Notes: generated by a model not told the origin, from the sequence alone. DNA of 33,230 nucleotides from Eubacteriales bacterium (GCA_030533415.1 JAUNJE010000032.1:1-33230); one strand, 5' to 3'; shown: positions 16,811-25,385, numbered from the stretch's first letter. A program made the numbers and translations.

Positions 16811-17266
16811 CTATACTTTTCTCTGCATGTCAATGCTGCGGATGGAAAAGCCGCATTTCTGGTAGAAGGCCACAGCGCCTTCATTCTGGGGATAGACGCC
16901 CAATTGCAGGTCCGTGCAGCCGAAGGCCTTTGCCAGGGCATGGACATCGGCCATAATCTCCATGCCGATGCCCTGGTGCCGGAAAGCTTCCTCCACACAA
17001 AGCTCGTCCACCAGCATGACCCTTCGCTTGACCAGCCCCGGGTAGTCATAGTCCCGGATTACCAGCAGCACATAGCCCACCGGGATGCCGCCCACCTTGG
17101 CCACATACAGCTGACGTTCCTTTACCGCGCTTTGAAACCGCTCCTCCGAATACAGCTCCTCCGCCGCCTCAAAAAGGTCGGGCCGCCAGGAAACGTGCAT
17201 GGCATGAACCTGCCTTGCCAAAGCGTTGACCGCCTCCCGGTCAGCGCTTACCGCCAACTCCAGCAT
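16811..17266 (-). CDS. GNAT-family acetyltransferase
   Basis: A 151-residue single GNAT domain with VDELCVEEAFRHQGIGMEIM (acetyl-CoA loop, residues about 88-107) and the usual VYPQNEGAVAFYQKCGF end. The substrate is not evident. Its ATG overlaps the tyrS stop by one base (TGATG), so it is translated with tyrS and falls under the same tyrosine-responsive leader. The flanking stretch 16690-16810 carries only the upstream region of the AAC(6')-like gene. Confidence 0.9.
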   Translation of the reverse strand: MLELAVSADREAVNALARQVHAMHVSWRPDLFEAAEELYSEERFQSAVKERQLYVAKVGGIPVGYVLLVIRDYDYPGLVKRRVMLVDELCVEEAFRHQGIGMEIMADVHALAKAFGCTDLQLGVYPQNEGAVAFYQKCGFSIRSIDMQRKV

Positions 17267-18489
17267 CAGGCCAGCACCGCTTTGTGGAAGACCTTCTTGC
17301 CCTTGCGGATCTTCACGCCCTCCCGGAGCATTTCCCCCGTAACAGCAAAGGAGGCGGCGGGAACCTTTTCGTCATTGACAAAGACACCGCCCTGCTCCAC
17401 CAGACGGCGGGCTTCCTTATTGGAAGATGCCAAACCGCAGGCGGTCATCAAATTCAGAATGCCGATCTGACCATCCACCAGCTTGTCGGCAGGGATTTCG
17501 GTGGTGGGCATACTGGCGTCATCGCCGCCGCCAACGAACAGGGCCTTGGCAGAAGCCTGGGCCTTTTCCGCTTCTTCCGCGCCATGGACCAACTTGGTCA
17601 GCTCGTAGGCCAGAATCTCCTTGGCCTCGTTGATCTTGGCATCCTTCCAGGTGTCCATTTCGTTGATCTGCTCCAGGGGCAGGAAGGTCAGCATCCGGAT
17701 GCACTTCATGACATCGGCGTCGGCCACGTTGCGCCAGTACTGGTAGAATTCATAGGGCGTGGTTTTCTTGGGGTCCAGCCAGACGGCATTTCCGGCGGTT
17801 TTGCCCATCTTATTGCCCTGGGAGTCGGTCAGCAAAGTGATGGTCATACAGTGGGCATCCCTGCCCAGCTTCTTGCGGATCAGCTCGGTGCCGCCCAGCA
17901 TGTTGCTCCACTGGTCATTGCCGCCGAACTGCATGTTGCAGCCATAGTGCTTGAACAGGTGGTAGAAGTCGTAGGACTGCATGATCATGTAGTTGAATTC
18001 CAGGAAGGAAAGGCCCTTCTCCATTCTCTGCTTGTAGCATTCGGCCCGGAGCATGTTGTTAACGGAGAAGCAGGCGCCCACCTCCCGCAGCAGCTCCACA
18101 TAATTGAGGTCCAACAGCCAGTCGGCGTTGTTGACCATCTGGGCCTTTCCCTCGCCGAACTCGATAAAGCGCTCCATCTGCTTGCGGAAGCATTCGGCAT
18201 TGTGGTCGATGTCCTCTTTGGTCAGCATTTTGCGCATGTCGCTGCGTCCGGAGGGGTCTCCGATCATGGTGGTGCCGCCGCCGATCAGGGCAATGGGCTT
18301 GTTGCCGGCCATCTGCAGCCGCTTCATCAGGGTCAGGGCCATGAAGTGTCCGGCGGTCAGGCTGTCGGCGGTGCAGTCAAAGCCGATATAAAAAGTAGCC
18401 TTGCCACTGTCGATCATTTCCCGGATCTCGTCCTCATTGGTCACCTGGGCAATCAGGCCCCGGGCAACCAGCTCGTCATAGAGTTTCAT
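17266..18489 (-). CDS. tyrS: Tyrosyl-tRNA synthetase
   Basis: A 407-residue class I synthetase that charges tRNA-Tyr. It has the HIGH-like motif LTAGHFM near residue 45, NYMIMQSYDFYHL, GGNDQWSNM, and the KMSKS-equivalent KMGKTAGNAVWLD followed by TPYEFYQYWRN. A C-terminal S4 RNA-binding domain (LVEQGGVFVNDEKVP) completes it. The ATG at 18489, with AAGGAAG 9 bases upstream, is preferred to the TTG at 18495. It is second in a T-box operon, 18 bases after the M28 peptidase gene. Confidence 0.97.
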   Translation of the reverse strand: MKLYDELVARGLIAQVTNEDEIREMIDSGKATFYIGFDCTADSLTAGHFMALTLMKRLQMAGNKPIALIGGGTTMIGDPSGRSDMRKMLTKEDIDHNAECFRKQMERFIEFGEGKAQMVNNADWLLDLNYVELLREVGACFSVNNMLRAECYKQRMEKGLSFLEFNYMIMQSYDFYHLFKHYGCNMQFGGNDQWSNMLGGTELIRKKLGRDAHCMTITLLTDSQGNKMGKTAGNAVWLDPKKTTPYEFYQYWRNVADADVMKCIRMLTFLPLEQINEMDTWKDAKINEAKEILAYELTKLVHGAEEAEKAQASAKALFVGGGDDASMPTTEIPADKLVDGQIGILNLMTACGLASSNKEARRLVEQGGVFVNDEKVPAASFAVTGEMLREGVKIRKGKKVFHKAVLA

Positions 18490-18507
18490 TTTCAAATTCT
18501 TCCTTTC

Positions 18508-19443
18508 TTATACATGGACTGCGCCGCAGGTTATCAAGGTAATCAACGCCGCGCGCAGAATATTGACATTTGTCTGCTCCAAAATGGTATCGTTCTTCGT
18601 GTGGATTCTGCCAAGAAAAAGCCCTGCTTTTCCCTTGTTCAGGGCGCAGATGCCCACGCCGTAGGGGAAATTCGTCTGGTCGGAGGGGTACACGCAGAAG
18701 CCCTTTTCCTGCACCAGCACATTCTTTTTCCCGAAGTAGCCACAGGCTTTATAAAGGGATGTCAGCTTTTTCCGGTCCTTTTTCAGTTTTTTGGTGGGAA
18801 ACAGCCGAATATGATCCCCGTCCCCCACACAGTCCAGGTTCAGCACCAGCTGATTGTCCGTGGCCTTTTTGTGGGCCTTTCGGTAGGAGGCGGAGCCGAT
18901 CAGGCCCGCTTCCTCCAAATCAAACAGGACAAAGCAGACCTTGCCCCGCTGCTTTTCCGGCAGCGCCCGGGCGATTTCCAGCAGGGTAACGACACCGGAG
19001 GTGTTGTCATTGGCATTGTGCTGGTTTGCCGGGCCGGCTATCATCAGCACAATCAGCACCCATACGCAAAGATAGCCGGCAATACTGCCAATCCCCGGAT
19101 CTCCCGCCGCCAGGCCCACAAGCAGGCCAAAGGCAAACGCCGCAAAAAGGATCAACGCAGCAATCAGCATCTGATAGCCCAGGAAGGGCCAAAAATTGCA
19201 GGGGGTGATGAAATTCGGAAACGGCAGCCGCGCACAGGTGTCATAGTGGGCTGTGAGCAAATACTCCGCACCCTCAGGATCGCCCAGCACCAGGTTCCGG
19301 CTTCCCAGGCTTCCCGCTTCCACCCGGCTTTCATAGCCCAAGGACGCCGCATAGGATTGCACGGCATCCCGAAAGGCCTGCTTTTGCCGCTTTGACTTGC
19401 GCACAGGAAACGCGGTCAGTACATCCATAGGTTTTGCCAGCAT
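18508..19443 (-). CDS. M28-family peptidase with membrane helices inserted in the catalytic domain
   Basis: A 311-residue protein with the metallopeptidase M28 zinc ligands in order: His66 (TAHYDT), Asp146 (NDNTSGV), Glu177/178 (FDLEEAG), Asp204 (LNLDCVGDGD) and a late His (GRIHTKND, near 285). Between His66 and Asp146, residues about 84-137 are strongly hydrophobic and form two to three membrane helices, so the enzyme is probably membrane-bound with the insert bringing it to the bilayer. AGGAGGAGG precedes the ATG at 19443; the longer frame from 19524 reads through the T-box terminator. It is the first gene of a tyrosine T-box operon and may supply free amino acids from peptides when tyrosine is short (inference). 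Confidence 0.85.
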   Translation of the reverse strand: MLAKPMDVLTAFPVRKSKRQKQAFRDAVQSYAASLGYESRVEAGSLGSRNLVLGDPEGAEYLLTAHYDTCARLPFPNFITPCNFWPFLGYQMLIAALILFAAFAFGLLVGLAAGDPGIGSIAGYLCVWVLIVLMIAGPANQHNANDNTSGVVTLLEIARALPEKQRGKVCFVLFDLEEAGLIGSASYRKAHKKATDNQLVLNLDCVGDGDHIRLFPTKKLKKDRKKLTSLYKACGYFGKKNVLVQEKGFCVYPSDQTNFPYGVGICALNKGKAGLFLGRIHTKNDTILEQTNVNILRAALITLITCGAVHV

Positions 19444-19468
19444 TCTATCCCTCCTCCTTATGGTGGCA

Positions 19469-19731
19469 GCAAAATCGCCCTCTATCCATTGCGGATAGAG
19501 GGCGTAAATTTTACGCGGTACCACCTCTAATTCGGCACAGCCTCACGGCAGTGCCCTCACGGCGTCCAGCAACGCCTTCCGCTGTCTCGGGCGGGCCCGT
19601 CTGTCCCTACTGCTTTGTTCAGGACAGCCACTCCGGGAGGTATTTCGGCGGATTTTCCCACTGCCTTGCACCGGCCGGCAGTTCTCTGGCGGAAAACGGA
19701 ACGCTTACTTCTTCCCTTCACTGTGTTGCTT
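19469..19731 (-). promoter_or_regulatory. T-box riboswitch, tyrosine-specific by its specifier
   Basis: The minus-strand leader has the T-box AGAGGTGGTACCGCG (19514-19528) that pairs with uncharged tRNA ends. Just after it is a terminator stem (19476-19504, GCCCTCTATCC / GGATAGAGGGC) followed by GATTTTGC. Upstream, stem I carries AGTA (near 19703) and GAAATACC; the UAC at 19640-19642 sits in the specifier position and encodes tyrosine, matching tyrS downstream. When tRNA-Tyr is uncharged the antiterminator should form and the M28-tyrS-GNAT genes be expressed. Confidence 0.9.
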
Positions 19732-19736
19732 GCCTT

Positions 19737-19765
19737 ATCCTAACAAAAGAAACGGCTTTTGTCAA
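19737..19765 (-). promoter_or_regulatory. Promoter of the T-box operon
   Basis: On the minus strand TTGACA and TAGGAT are 17 bases apart. The -35 box overlaps the stop codon of the upstream acyltransferase gene, so the promoter is embedded at its end. Confidence 0.75.
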
Positions 19766-20649
19766 GTAATTTCTATCACGCCGCAGGCCATTCCCAATTT
19801 TGAAAAATTGCCGAGGGCATTTCTTTGCAGCCGGGTTTCCTGGGGATACTCTCTTCTTCTGGGAAACCGCCTTCCATATATGCGCTTTACCGCATCCGAC
19901 CCATAGGGGTCCTGAACCTGTCCAATCAGCTTAAAATTGGACGCAAAGGCAGCAATATTGCTTTTTTCGGGCAAAATTTCCAGCATCCCGGGATACAGCA
20001 GCCAGGAGTAACACAGAAACGCTTTCGCCCCGAAGTCCGGAAAATACTCCGCAAAGAATTGCTTTGCCGCTGAAAAGGACGCATGGACAGACGCGGGGGA
20101 AATATCCGCCCCCACCGGAATATGCACATTCAAAACCGGTGTCCCCTGCGGCAAGCTGGATTTCTGCTCCATCGAAAACTGCATATAATCCTCTCCGCAG
20201 CCTTCCTTGTCCAGATAAACCATATGGAACAGCTGATATTGCAACGCTCCGATTTGAAAAATCTCACCATTGTTCAGATGCCGAAACCAGATCACGTCCT
20301 CTTTTGAAAGTCCCGGAACGCCGTTTTTCTTTCGATATTGCGCTGCCCTTAACGCAATATCCCAAACCGTGTCCTGTATCACCTTCTCCGGAATTCCCAT
20401 AGCCTGGTACTTCCTTCTGACTTCCGGTAATTTACAGCACCAAATGACAAGCCGGTTCAATGGACTTTTTCCACAGATTGGGAAGTCCGGCTCTGCTCCA
20501 TCATAAGCCCGCTTTGCCTGGCATTGATAATAGCTCTCTCTGAGTGCATAGCAGGAACAAATTTCGAACCTTTCTTCCTCCGTAAAACGGGAAAAAGCCA
20601 AATTCTCCTTCAAAATTTCCAATTGTTCTTTTAATTTTCTCATATCCAT
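19762..20649 (-). CDS. Acyltransferase-domain protein (NAT_N / GNAT_C-like)
   Basis: A 295-residue protein of a Firmicutes family annotated as acyltransferase-domain, with an N-terminal helical part (about 1-115) and a C-terminal GNAT-like part (about 120-280). Recognisable stretches are PEKVIQDTVWDIA, WFRHLNNGEIFQIGALQYQ, VLNVHIPVGADIS and AKAFLCYSWLLYPGMLEILP, followed by SNIAAFASNF. The substrate is unknown. The ATG at 20649 has GGAGG 8 bases upstream. The C-terminal 30 residues are basic and near-repetitive in Arg. It carries the promoter of the following T-box operon inside its stop region. Confidence 0.78.
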   Translation of the reverse strand: MDMRKLKEQLEILKENLAFSRFTEEERFEICSCYALRESYYQCQAKRAYDGAEPDFPICGKSPLNRLVIWCCKLPEVRRKYQAMGIPEKVIQDTVWDIALRAAQYRKKNGVPGLSKEDVIWFRHLNNGEIFQIGALQYQLFHMVYLDKEGCGEDYMQFSMEQKSSLPQGTPVLNVHIPVGADISPASVHASFSAAKQFFAEYFPDFGAKAFLCYSWLLYPGMLEILPEKSNIAAFASNFKLIGQVQDPYGSDAVKRIYGRRFPRRREYPQETRLQRNALGNFSKLGMACGVIEIT

Positions 20650-20754
20650 CACAGGTTCCTCCGATGTAGATTGTGGGAAACTTTCCCCACCCAAAAAGCC
20701 TTCGTGTGCGCGTCTGCTTCTTTTTCATAGAACATCCCCCCTGTGATGGATGAA

Positions 20755-20822
20755 ACCGCTGCCGGTGTTTGGCAGCGGTCTGATACTATTTCTTTATAAA
20801 AATGTTTCCTTTTTATAAAGAA
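20755..20822. repeat. Two palindromes upstream of the acyltransferase gene
   Basis: ACCGCTGCC / GGCAGCGGT (20755-20779) is a 9-bp stem; TTCTTTATAAAAA / TTTTTATAAAGAA (20790-20822) is a perfect 13-bp inverted repeat. On the minus strand the TATAAA boxes in the second could also be promoter elements for the acyltransferase gene. Terminator, operator and promoter roles cannot be told apart by eye. Confidence 0.55.
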
Positions 20823-20872
20823 GGCACCGCCTGACGGCGTTGCTGTTTTCGTGAATTTTTGATCAGTATGAT

Positions 20873-21105
20873 AACATTATAAATGCGAATCAAGAGTTGA
20901 ATTGTTTGGAAAAAACGGGAAAACACACCGGTTGTCATCCTGAGCGGGCGGAGCGAGTCGAAGGATCTTGGCACTTAAGTTACGTACCAAGAAAAAGCAA
21001 ATGCGAAGATCCTTCGACTCCGCCGCCTTTGGCGGCGACCCTCAGGATGACAGCCGTTTAGAATGCTTTCCCTGTTTCAACGCTTGATTCACATTATAAA
21101 TTGAT
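20873..21105. repeat. Nested inverted-repeat element, MITE-like
   Basis: The inner arms GGTTGTCATCCTGAG (20930-20944) and CTCAGGATGACAGCC (21041-21055) pair, as do GAGTCGAAGGATCTT and AAGATCCTTCGACTC inside them. Outer arms (about 20873-20902 and 21077-21105) also pair imperfectly around GAATCAAG / CTTGATTC and end in ATTATAAAT. There is no open frame of note. A cruciform-forming, non-autonomous mobile or REP-like unit about 230 bases long fits; similar TGTCATCCTGAG repeats occur widely in Firmicutes genomes. Confidence 0.7.
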
Positions 21106-21129
21106 GATTCCACTCTGCCAAGGATACAA

Positions 21130-21567
21130 TCAACCGGGGTAAACCCGGACAAATTCCTCGCAGACTACCTTCATTTTGGGATCAAAGGCCAGTCCGGCCT
21201 CCGCCATGCAGTCCGTGAAGAACCGCTCATGAACCATGCGCCAGTAGGCAAGGCTTCTGTCGCCCTCCCCTTCCTTCCAGGCCTGGCGCTCATCCACTTC
21301 GCCAAAGGGGACCACAAACACCTTTGTGTTTTTTATCACGCACACCGCCTCCCCCTGGGAATCCAAAATCACGCTGTATTCCCCGGCCCGGGGAAGCGGC
21401 TCTCCCTCCAGGGCGTAGAGGGGATAGGCGCTGGCGGTGGCAGTTTTGACGCCTTCCAGCACAAGACGCGCAAGGGTATCCGCCTGATCCCCAAAGGCCC
21501 AAGCTTCGTATTCGGCGGTCAAGTTTTCCCTTGCGGAAAAAAGCCGCCACATTTCCTCATGGGTCAT
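21130..21567 (-). CDS. ASCH-domain protein
   Basis: A 145-residue protein of the ASCH superfamily, a small beta-barrel related to PUA RNA-binding domains. Typical stretches: FGDQADTLARLVLEGVKTATASAY, AGEYSVILDSQGEAVCVIKNTKV, PFGEVDE, then EGEGDRSLAYWRMVHERFF and a VVCEEFVRVYPG end. ASCH proteins are proposed to bind RNA or modified nucleosides, and some have amidohydrolase activity. GAGG lies 7 bases before the ATG, one base after the recN stop, so it is the last gene of the OLE-recN operon. Confidence 0.88.
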   Translation of the reverse strand: MTHEEMWRLFSARENLTAEYEAWAFGDQADTLARLVLEGVKTATASAYPLYALEGEPLPRAGEYSVILDSQGEAVCVIKNTKVFVVPFGEVDERQAWKEGEGDRSLAYWRMVHERFFTDCMAEAGLAFDPKMKVVCEEFVRVYPG

Positions 21568-21568
21568 A

Positions 21569-23218
21569 TCAATTCCTCAGCATTTCCTCCGCACTTTTCA
21601 GCGTGGTTTCGGTAATGTTCGCGCCGCCGATGATTCTGGCAAGCTCCCGTTTTCTGCCCTCCCTATCCAGAGGCGTCACGGAGGTATAGGTCCGGCCCTC
21701 CCGCTCGGATTTGGCAATCAGCAGATGGGTGTTGGCCAACGCGGCCAGCTGGGGCAGGTGGGTCACGCAGAGCACCTGCTTGTGGGCGGCTACGCTGCGC
21801 AGCTTCTCCGCCACCTTCTGGGCGGCCCGGCCGGAAACACCGGTGTCCACCTCGTCAAAAATCAGGGTGCCCACCTGGTCCTTTTCGGCCAAAACGTTTT
21901 TCATAGCCAGCATGATTCTGGCCAATTCGCCGCCAGAGGCCACCTTGCTCATGGGCTTCAGGGCCTCGCCCGCGTTGGCAGACATGTAAAACGCCACCGC
22001 GTCGGCACCGCTTGCCGTCAAGTCCAGCTCCCGAAACGCACAGGAGAACTGCACCCGGGGCATATCCAGCTGGGCAAGCTCCGTCAGGATTCGCTGGGAC
22101 AGGGTCTGCGCCGCGGCTTTGCGGCTTTCCCGGAGGGCAAGGGCACCTTCCCAGGCAGCTTTTTCCGCCTTTTGGAGCTTGCCCTTCAGCCGCTCTAAGT
22201 GGTCGTCCGCGAACTCGATGTCATCCAGTTCCTTCTTTGCCCTCTCCAGATATGCCAGAATGTCCCCGCAGGTAGCGCCGTATTTGCGGCGAAGCTTGTG
22301 GATCACATCCAGACGGGACTCGATCTGCTCCAGCTCATCGGCGGAATAGCTCAGCTCGTCCCGGGCATCCCGAACCTCCTCGGCCGCGTCCTGCACCTGA
22401 TACATGAGGTCCGCCACCCGGTCGTGGAGGCCGCCAAAGCTGTCGCTGAACCGGGCCAGCCGGGCAAGGGCGTATTCCGCCTGGGCCAGCAGCCCTGCGG
22501 CACCGTCGGTATCGTCGCTGCCGTAAAGGCACTCCACCGCCGCATCCATGCCGTTGCTCAGCTTCTCGGCGTTCTGCAAAATCTTGCGCCGCTCCTCCAG
22601 GGCATCGTCCTCCCCCGGCTCCAGCGCCGCCTTTTCGATCTCGGCGATTTGATATTTCAGCGTCTCCATGCGGCGCAGCTTTTCCCCTTCGTCCATGGTC
22701 AGATCATCGATCTCCCGCCGCAGTTTGGCCACCGCTTCATACTTTTGCGTATAATCCGCCCTTTTGTCCCCATTGTCCGCAAATGCGTCCAGGAAGGCCA
22801 GATGGTTGTCCTCGTCAAACAAGGAAGCGGAATCGTGCTGGCCATGGATGTTGATCAGCTGGATGCCGAGTTTGCGCAAAATGGACACGGATACCAGGCT
22901 GCCATTGACACGGCAGACATTCTTCCCGTCCAGGTAAATCTCCCGCTGGATCACTGTCTCCGGGTCGTACTCCACGCCATTGTCCACAAACCAGCCAAAT
23001 TCCGGAATGCCGGTAAACACCGCCCGGACAGAGGCCTTTCCGGCGCCGGTCCGGATCATATCCCGGTAGGCCCGCTCCCCAAGGATGGCGGAAATGGCAT
23101 CGATGACAATGGATTTACCGGCGCCGGTCTCACCCGTCAGGACGTTGAAGCCCTGGTCAAACGCAATATCCGCGCTCTCGATCACCGCGATATTCTCAAT
23201 GTGCAAAAGACTCAGCAC
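21569..23218 (-). CDS. recN: DNA repair protein RecN
   Basis: A 549-residue SMC-like ATPase for double-strand-break repair. The N-terminus MLSLLHIENIAVIESADIAFDQGFNVLTG is followed by Walker A GETGAGKS (about residues 30-37). A long central coiled coil (about 150-370) is followed by the ABC signature SGGELARIMLAMK and Walker B LIFDEVDTGVSGR near the C-terminus. The start is a GTG with GGGGGG upstream. It lies 25 bases after argR, the order argR-recN being common in Firmicutes. Confidence 0.97.
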   Translation of the reverse strand: MLSLLHIENIAVIESADIAFDQGFNVLTGETGAGKSIVIDAISAILGERAYRDMIRTGAGKASVRAVFTGIPEFGWFVDNGVEYDPETVIQREIYLDGKNVCRVNGSLVSVSILRKLGIQLINIHGQHDSASLFDEDNHLAFLDAFADNGDKRADYTQKYEAVAKLRREIDDLTMDEGEKLRRMETLKYQIAEIEKAALEPGEDDALEERRKILQNAEKLSNGMDAAVECLYGSDDTDGAAGLLAQAEYALARLARFSDSFGGLHDRVADLMYQVQDAAEEVRDARDELSYSADELEQIESRLDVIHKLRRKYGATCGDILAYLERAKKELDDIEFADDHLERLKGKLQKAEKAAWEGALALRESRKAAAQTLSQRILTELAQLDMPRVQFSCAFRELDLTASGADAVAFYMSANAGEALKPMSKVASGGELARIMLAMKNVLAEKDQVGTLIFDEVDTGVSGRAAQKVAEKLRSVAAHKQVLCVTHLPQLAALANTHLLIAKSEREGRTYTSVTPLDREGRKRELARIIGGANITETTLKSAEEMLRN

Positions 23219-23243
23219 GGCCTATCCCCCCTGTCCATTTGTT

Positions 23244-23696
23244 TCAGCTCAGCAGGCCCTTGATCTCGCCGCAGAAAGCGGCGGCGGCGTTGGTATCGCG
23301 CATGACGATGATCACCGTATCATCTCCGGCGATGCTGCCAAGCACCACGCTCATATTCATGGCATCCAGCGCCGAGGCCGCCGCATTGGCAAGGCCGGGA
23401 AGGGTGTGGATGACGATAATGTTCTGGGCATAGTCAAAATTGGTGACGCACTCCCGAAAAATCGCATTTAACCGGCTGGAGAAGGTATTGGGAACCTCTC
23501 TGGCCGCAGTGGTGTAACGGTAGGTCCCGAAGCTGGTCAGCTCCTTTACAATGCGCAGTTCCTTGATATCCCGGGAGATGGTCGCCTGGGTGCTGGTAAA
23601 GCCGGCCTCCTGCAGCTCCTGCAAAAGCTGCTCCTGGGTCTCCACATTGGTTGTGGAAATGATTTCCATAATTTTTGCCTGTCTTTTCGATTTCAC
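23244..23696 (-). CDS. argR: Arginine repressor ArgR/AhrC
   Basis: A 150-residue regulator of arginine metabolism. The N-terminal winged helix (about 1-70) has QATISRDIKELRIVK. The C-terminal oligomerisation and arginine-binding domain includes the conserved GTIAGDDTV-type stretch, here LGSIAGDDTVIIVMRD. The start is GTG with GAGGTG 7 bases upstream, 13 bases after nadK. The cluster tlyA-nadK-argR-recN is a well-known Firmicutes arrangement, so the gene may be here by operon history and not as a local regulator. Confidence 0.97.
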   Translation of the reverse strand: MKSKRQAKIMEIISTTNVETQEQLLQELQEAGFTSTQATISRDIKELRIVKELTSFGTYRYTTAAREVPNTFSSRLNAIFRECVTNFDYAQNIIVIHTLPGLANAAASALDAMNMSVVLGSIAGDDTVIIVMRDTNAAAAFCGEIKGLLS

Positions 23697-23709
23697 TGCC
23701 GTTCACCTC

Positions 23710-24573
23710 TTATGCTTTCTTAAATTTCGCGTTGACCACATCATAAAAGCTGCGGTCCTTCAGCCGAACCAGCCTGGTTTCCAGGTGGGATTTTTTGATG
23801 GTTGCCACGTCGCCCATGCTCAGCCGCACCGCTTTGCCGCCGTCCACGCTGAGGTAGGCATTGCGCCGGGCATTCTGGGCCATTTCCACGGTGACAACGC
23901 GCTTGTCCGAGGCCACAAGGCAGCGGCTGTCCACATCGTGGGCACAGATGGGGGTAATCAAAATATTCTTTGCCTCCGGCTCCACAATAGGCCCGCCTGC
24001 GGAAAGGCTGTAGGCCGTCGAACCGGTGGGTGTGGCTACGATGATGCCGTCACCGCCGCACTCCATTGCCTGCACACCGTCGCATTTTACCGCCAGGTGA
24101 ACGATACGGGCAACGGCGCCCTTGGTGATCGCCACATCGTTCAGACAGATGTCGTGGAACATAATATCCCGTTCCCGCTGGACGGTGACGTCCAGCATCA
24201 TGCGGCTGTCCAGGGTGTATTCTCCCGACGCAAGCTTTTTCAGCTTGTCCAATTCGGTGCTCTCCAGCTCCGCCATGAAGCCCATCGTGCCGATATTCAC
24301 GCCCAGAATGGGGATTCCCTTTCTGGTTGCGGCCTTGGCCATGTGGAGGATGGTGCCGTCACCACCGAAGCAGATCACCATTTCGGCATTGGGCAGCTCC
24401 CGGTCCAGCCGGAAAAAACGCAGGTCCCTGGGCAGGTCATAGGTGCGGTCCACCTCAAAGGGCAGGCACAGCCTGGGCTGCAGCCCGGCCTCCTTCATGA
24501 TCTGCACAGCACTGCGGACTGTTTGAAAATTCTTATCCCGGTAGGGGTTGGGTGCCAGAATGATGTTTTTCAT
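23710..24573 (-). CDS. nadK: NAD kinase
   Basis: A 287-residue enzyme that phosphorylates NAD to NADP using ATP or polyphosphate. The diagnostic CFGGDGTILHMAK motif lies near residue 70. GINIGTMGFMAE-type (here GVNIGTMGFMAE), NDVAITKG and the TPTGSTAYSLSAGGPIV box follow. The ATG overlaps the tlyA stop by 4 bases, with GGAGG 7 bases upstream, which makes translational coupling likely. Confidence 0.97.
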   Translation of the reverse strand: MKNIILAPNPYRDKNFQTVRSAVQIMKEAGLQPRLCLPFEVDRTYDLPRDLRFFRLDRELPNAEMVICFGGDGTILHMAKAATRKGIPILGVNIGTMGFMAELESTELDKLKKLASGEYTLDSRMMLDVTVQRERDIMFHDICLNDVAITKGAVARIVHLAVKCDGVQAMECGGDGIIVATPTGSTAYSLSAGGPIVEPEAKNILITPICAHDVDSRCLVASDKRVVTVEMAQNARRNAYLSVDGGKAVRLSMGDVATIKKSHLETRLVRLKDRSFYDVVNAKFKKA

Positions 24574-25385
24574 TGGCCCGCCTCCTTGTCCAGCGCGGCA
24601 TGGGCCTGCTCCACCACCAGAGCGGTATCGGGGCGGATTCCCTCCGCCGCATCCAGGCTCAAATGGGCCAGAAATTCAATATTGCCCTCCGGTCCCTTCA
24701 CGGGAGAATAGGTCAGCCCCAGAATTTGGAACTGCAATTCCCCGGCCAGAGCAACGAAATCATCCAGCACCGCCTTGTGGGTGGCCTTTTCCCGGACGAC
24801 CCCCTTCTTCCCCACCTTCTCCCGGCCGGCCTCAAACTGAGGCTTGATCAGGCAAAGCACCTGCCCCGTGGGCTTTAACAGGGTTTTGATGGTGGGAAGG
24901 ACGATCCTAAGGGAGATGAAGCTGACGTCCACCACGGAGAGGTCAAGGGGTTCCCCCAGCTGTTCCGGGGTCACATAGCGGATGTTGGTGCGCTCCATCA
25001 CCACGACCCGCTCATCGGAGCGGATCTTCCAGTCCAGCTGTCCATAGCCCACATCGATGGCAAACACCTTTTTGGCCCCCTGCTGGAGCAGGCAGTCCGT
25101 AAAGCCGCCGGTGGAGGCGCCGGAATCGCTGCACACAAAGCCCTCCGGCTTTACACCAAAGTCCCGCAGCGCCTTTTCCAGCTTCAGGCCGCCGCGGCTG
25201 ACATAGGGGCAGGCGGCTCCCCGGACTTCAATGGGCACCGATTCCTCATAGGCGGTACCTGGCTTGTCGGCCTTCTGCCCGTCCACGTAAACCAGGCCGC
25301 TCATAATGATGGCCTGGGCCTTGGAGCGGCTGTCCGCATACCCCTGCTCCGTCAGCAGAACATCCAGTCTTTTCTTTACCTTCAC
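24570..25385 (-). CDS. tlyA: TlyA-family rRNA 2'-O-methyltransferase
   Basis: A 271-residue protein with an N-terminal S4 RNA-binding domain (KKRLDVLLTEQGYADSRSKAQ, residues 1-60) and an FtsJ-like SAM methyltransferase domain. The latter contains DSGASTGGFTDCLLQQGAKKV, an AIDVGYGQLDWK stretch, VVDVSFISL and LIKPQFEAG. TlyA enzymes methylate 16S and/or 23S rRNA riboses; some are called hemolysin A. The start is GTG, overlapping the dxs stop by 4 bases (GTGA), with GGAGGTG upstream. Bacillus members are called YqxC. Confidence 0.93.
   Translation of the reverse strand: MKVKKRLDVLLTEQGYADSRSKAQAIIMSGLVYVDGQKADKPGTAYEESVPIEVRGAACPYVSRGGLKLEKALRDFGVKPEGFVCSDSGASTGGFTDCLLQQGAKKVFAIDVGYGQLDWKIRSDERVVVMERTNIRYVTPEQLGEPLDLSVVDVSFISLRIVLPTIKTLLKPTGQVLCLIKPQFEAGREKVGKKGVVREKATHKAVLDDFVALAGELQFQILGLTYSPVKGPEGNIEFLAHLSLDAAEGIRPDTALVVEQAHAALDKEAGQ

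Noticed and set aside
17284-19395. A 703-codon open frame on the plus strand opposite tyrS and the M28 gene
   Set aside because: It lies wholly antisense to two clear genes and through the T-box side, has no ribosome site and no domain; long antisense frames are common at this GC content.
20501-20728. A 75-codon minus-strand frame beginning MKKKQTRTRR
   Set aside because: It has a G-rich site upstream but overlaps the well-supported acyltransferase in another frame and has no recognisable fold.
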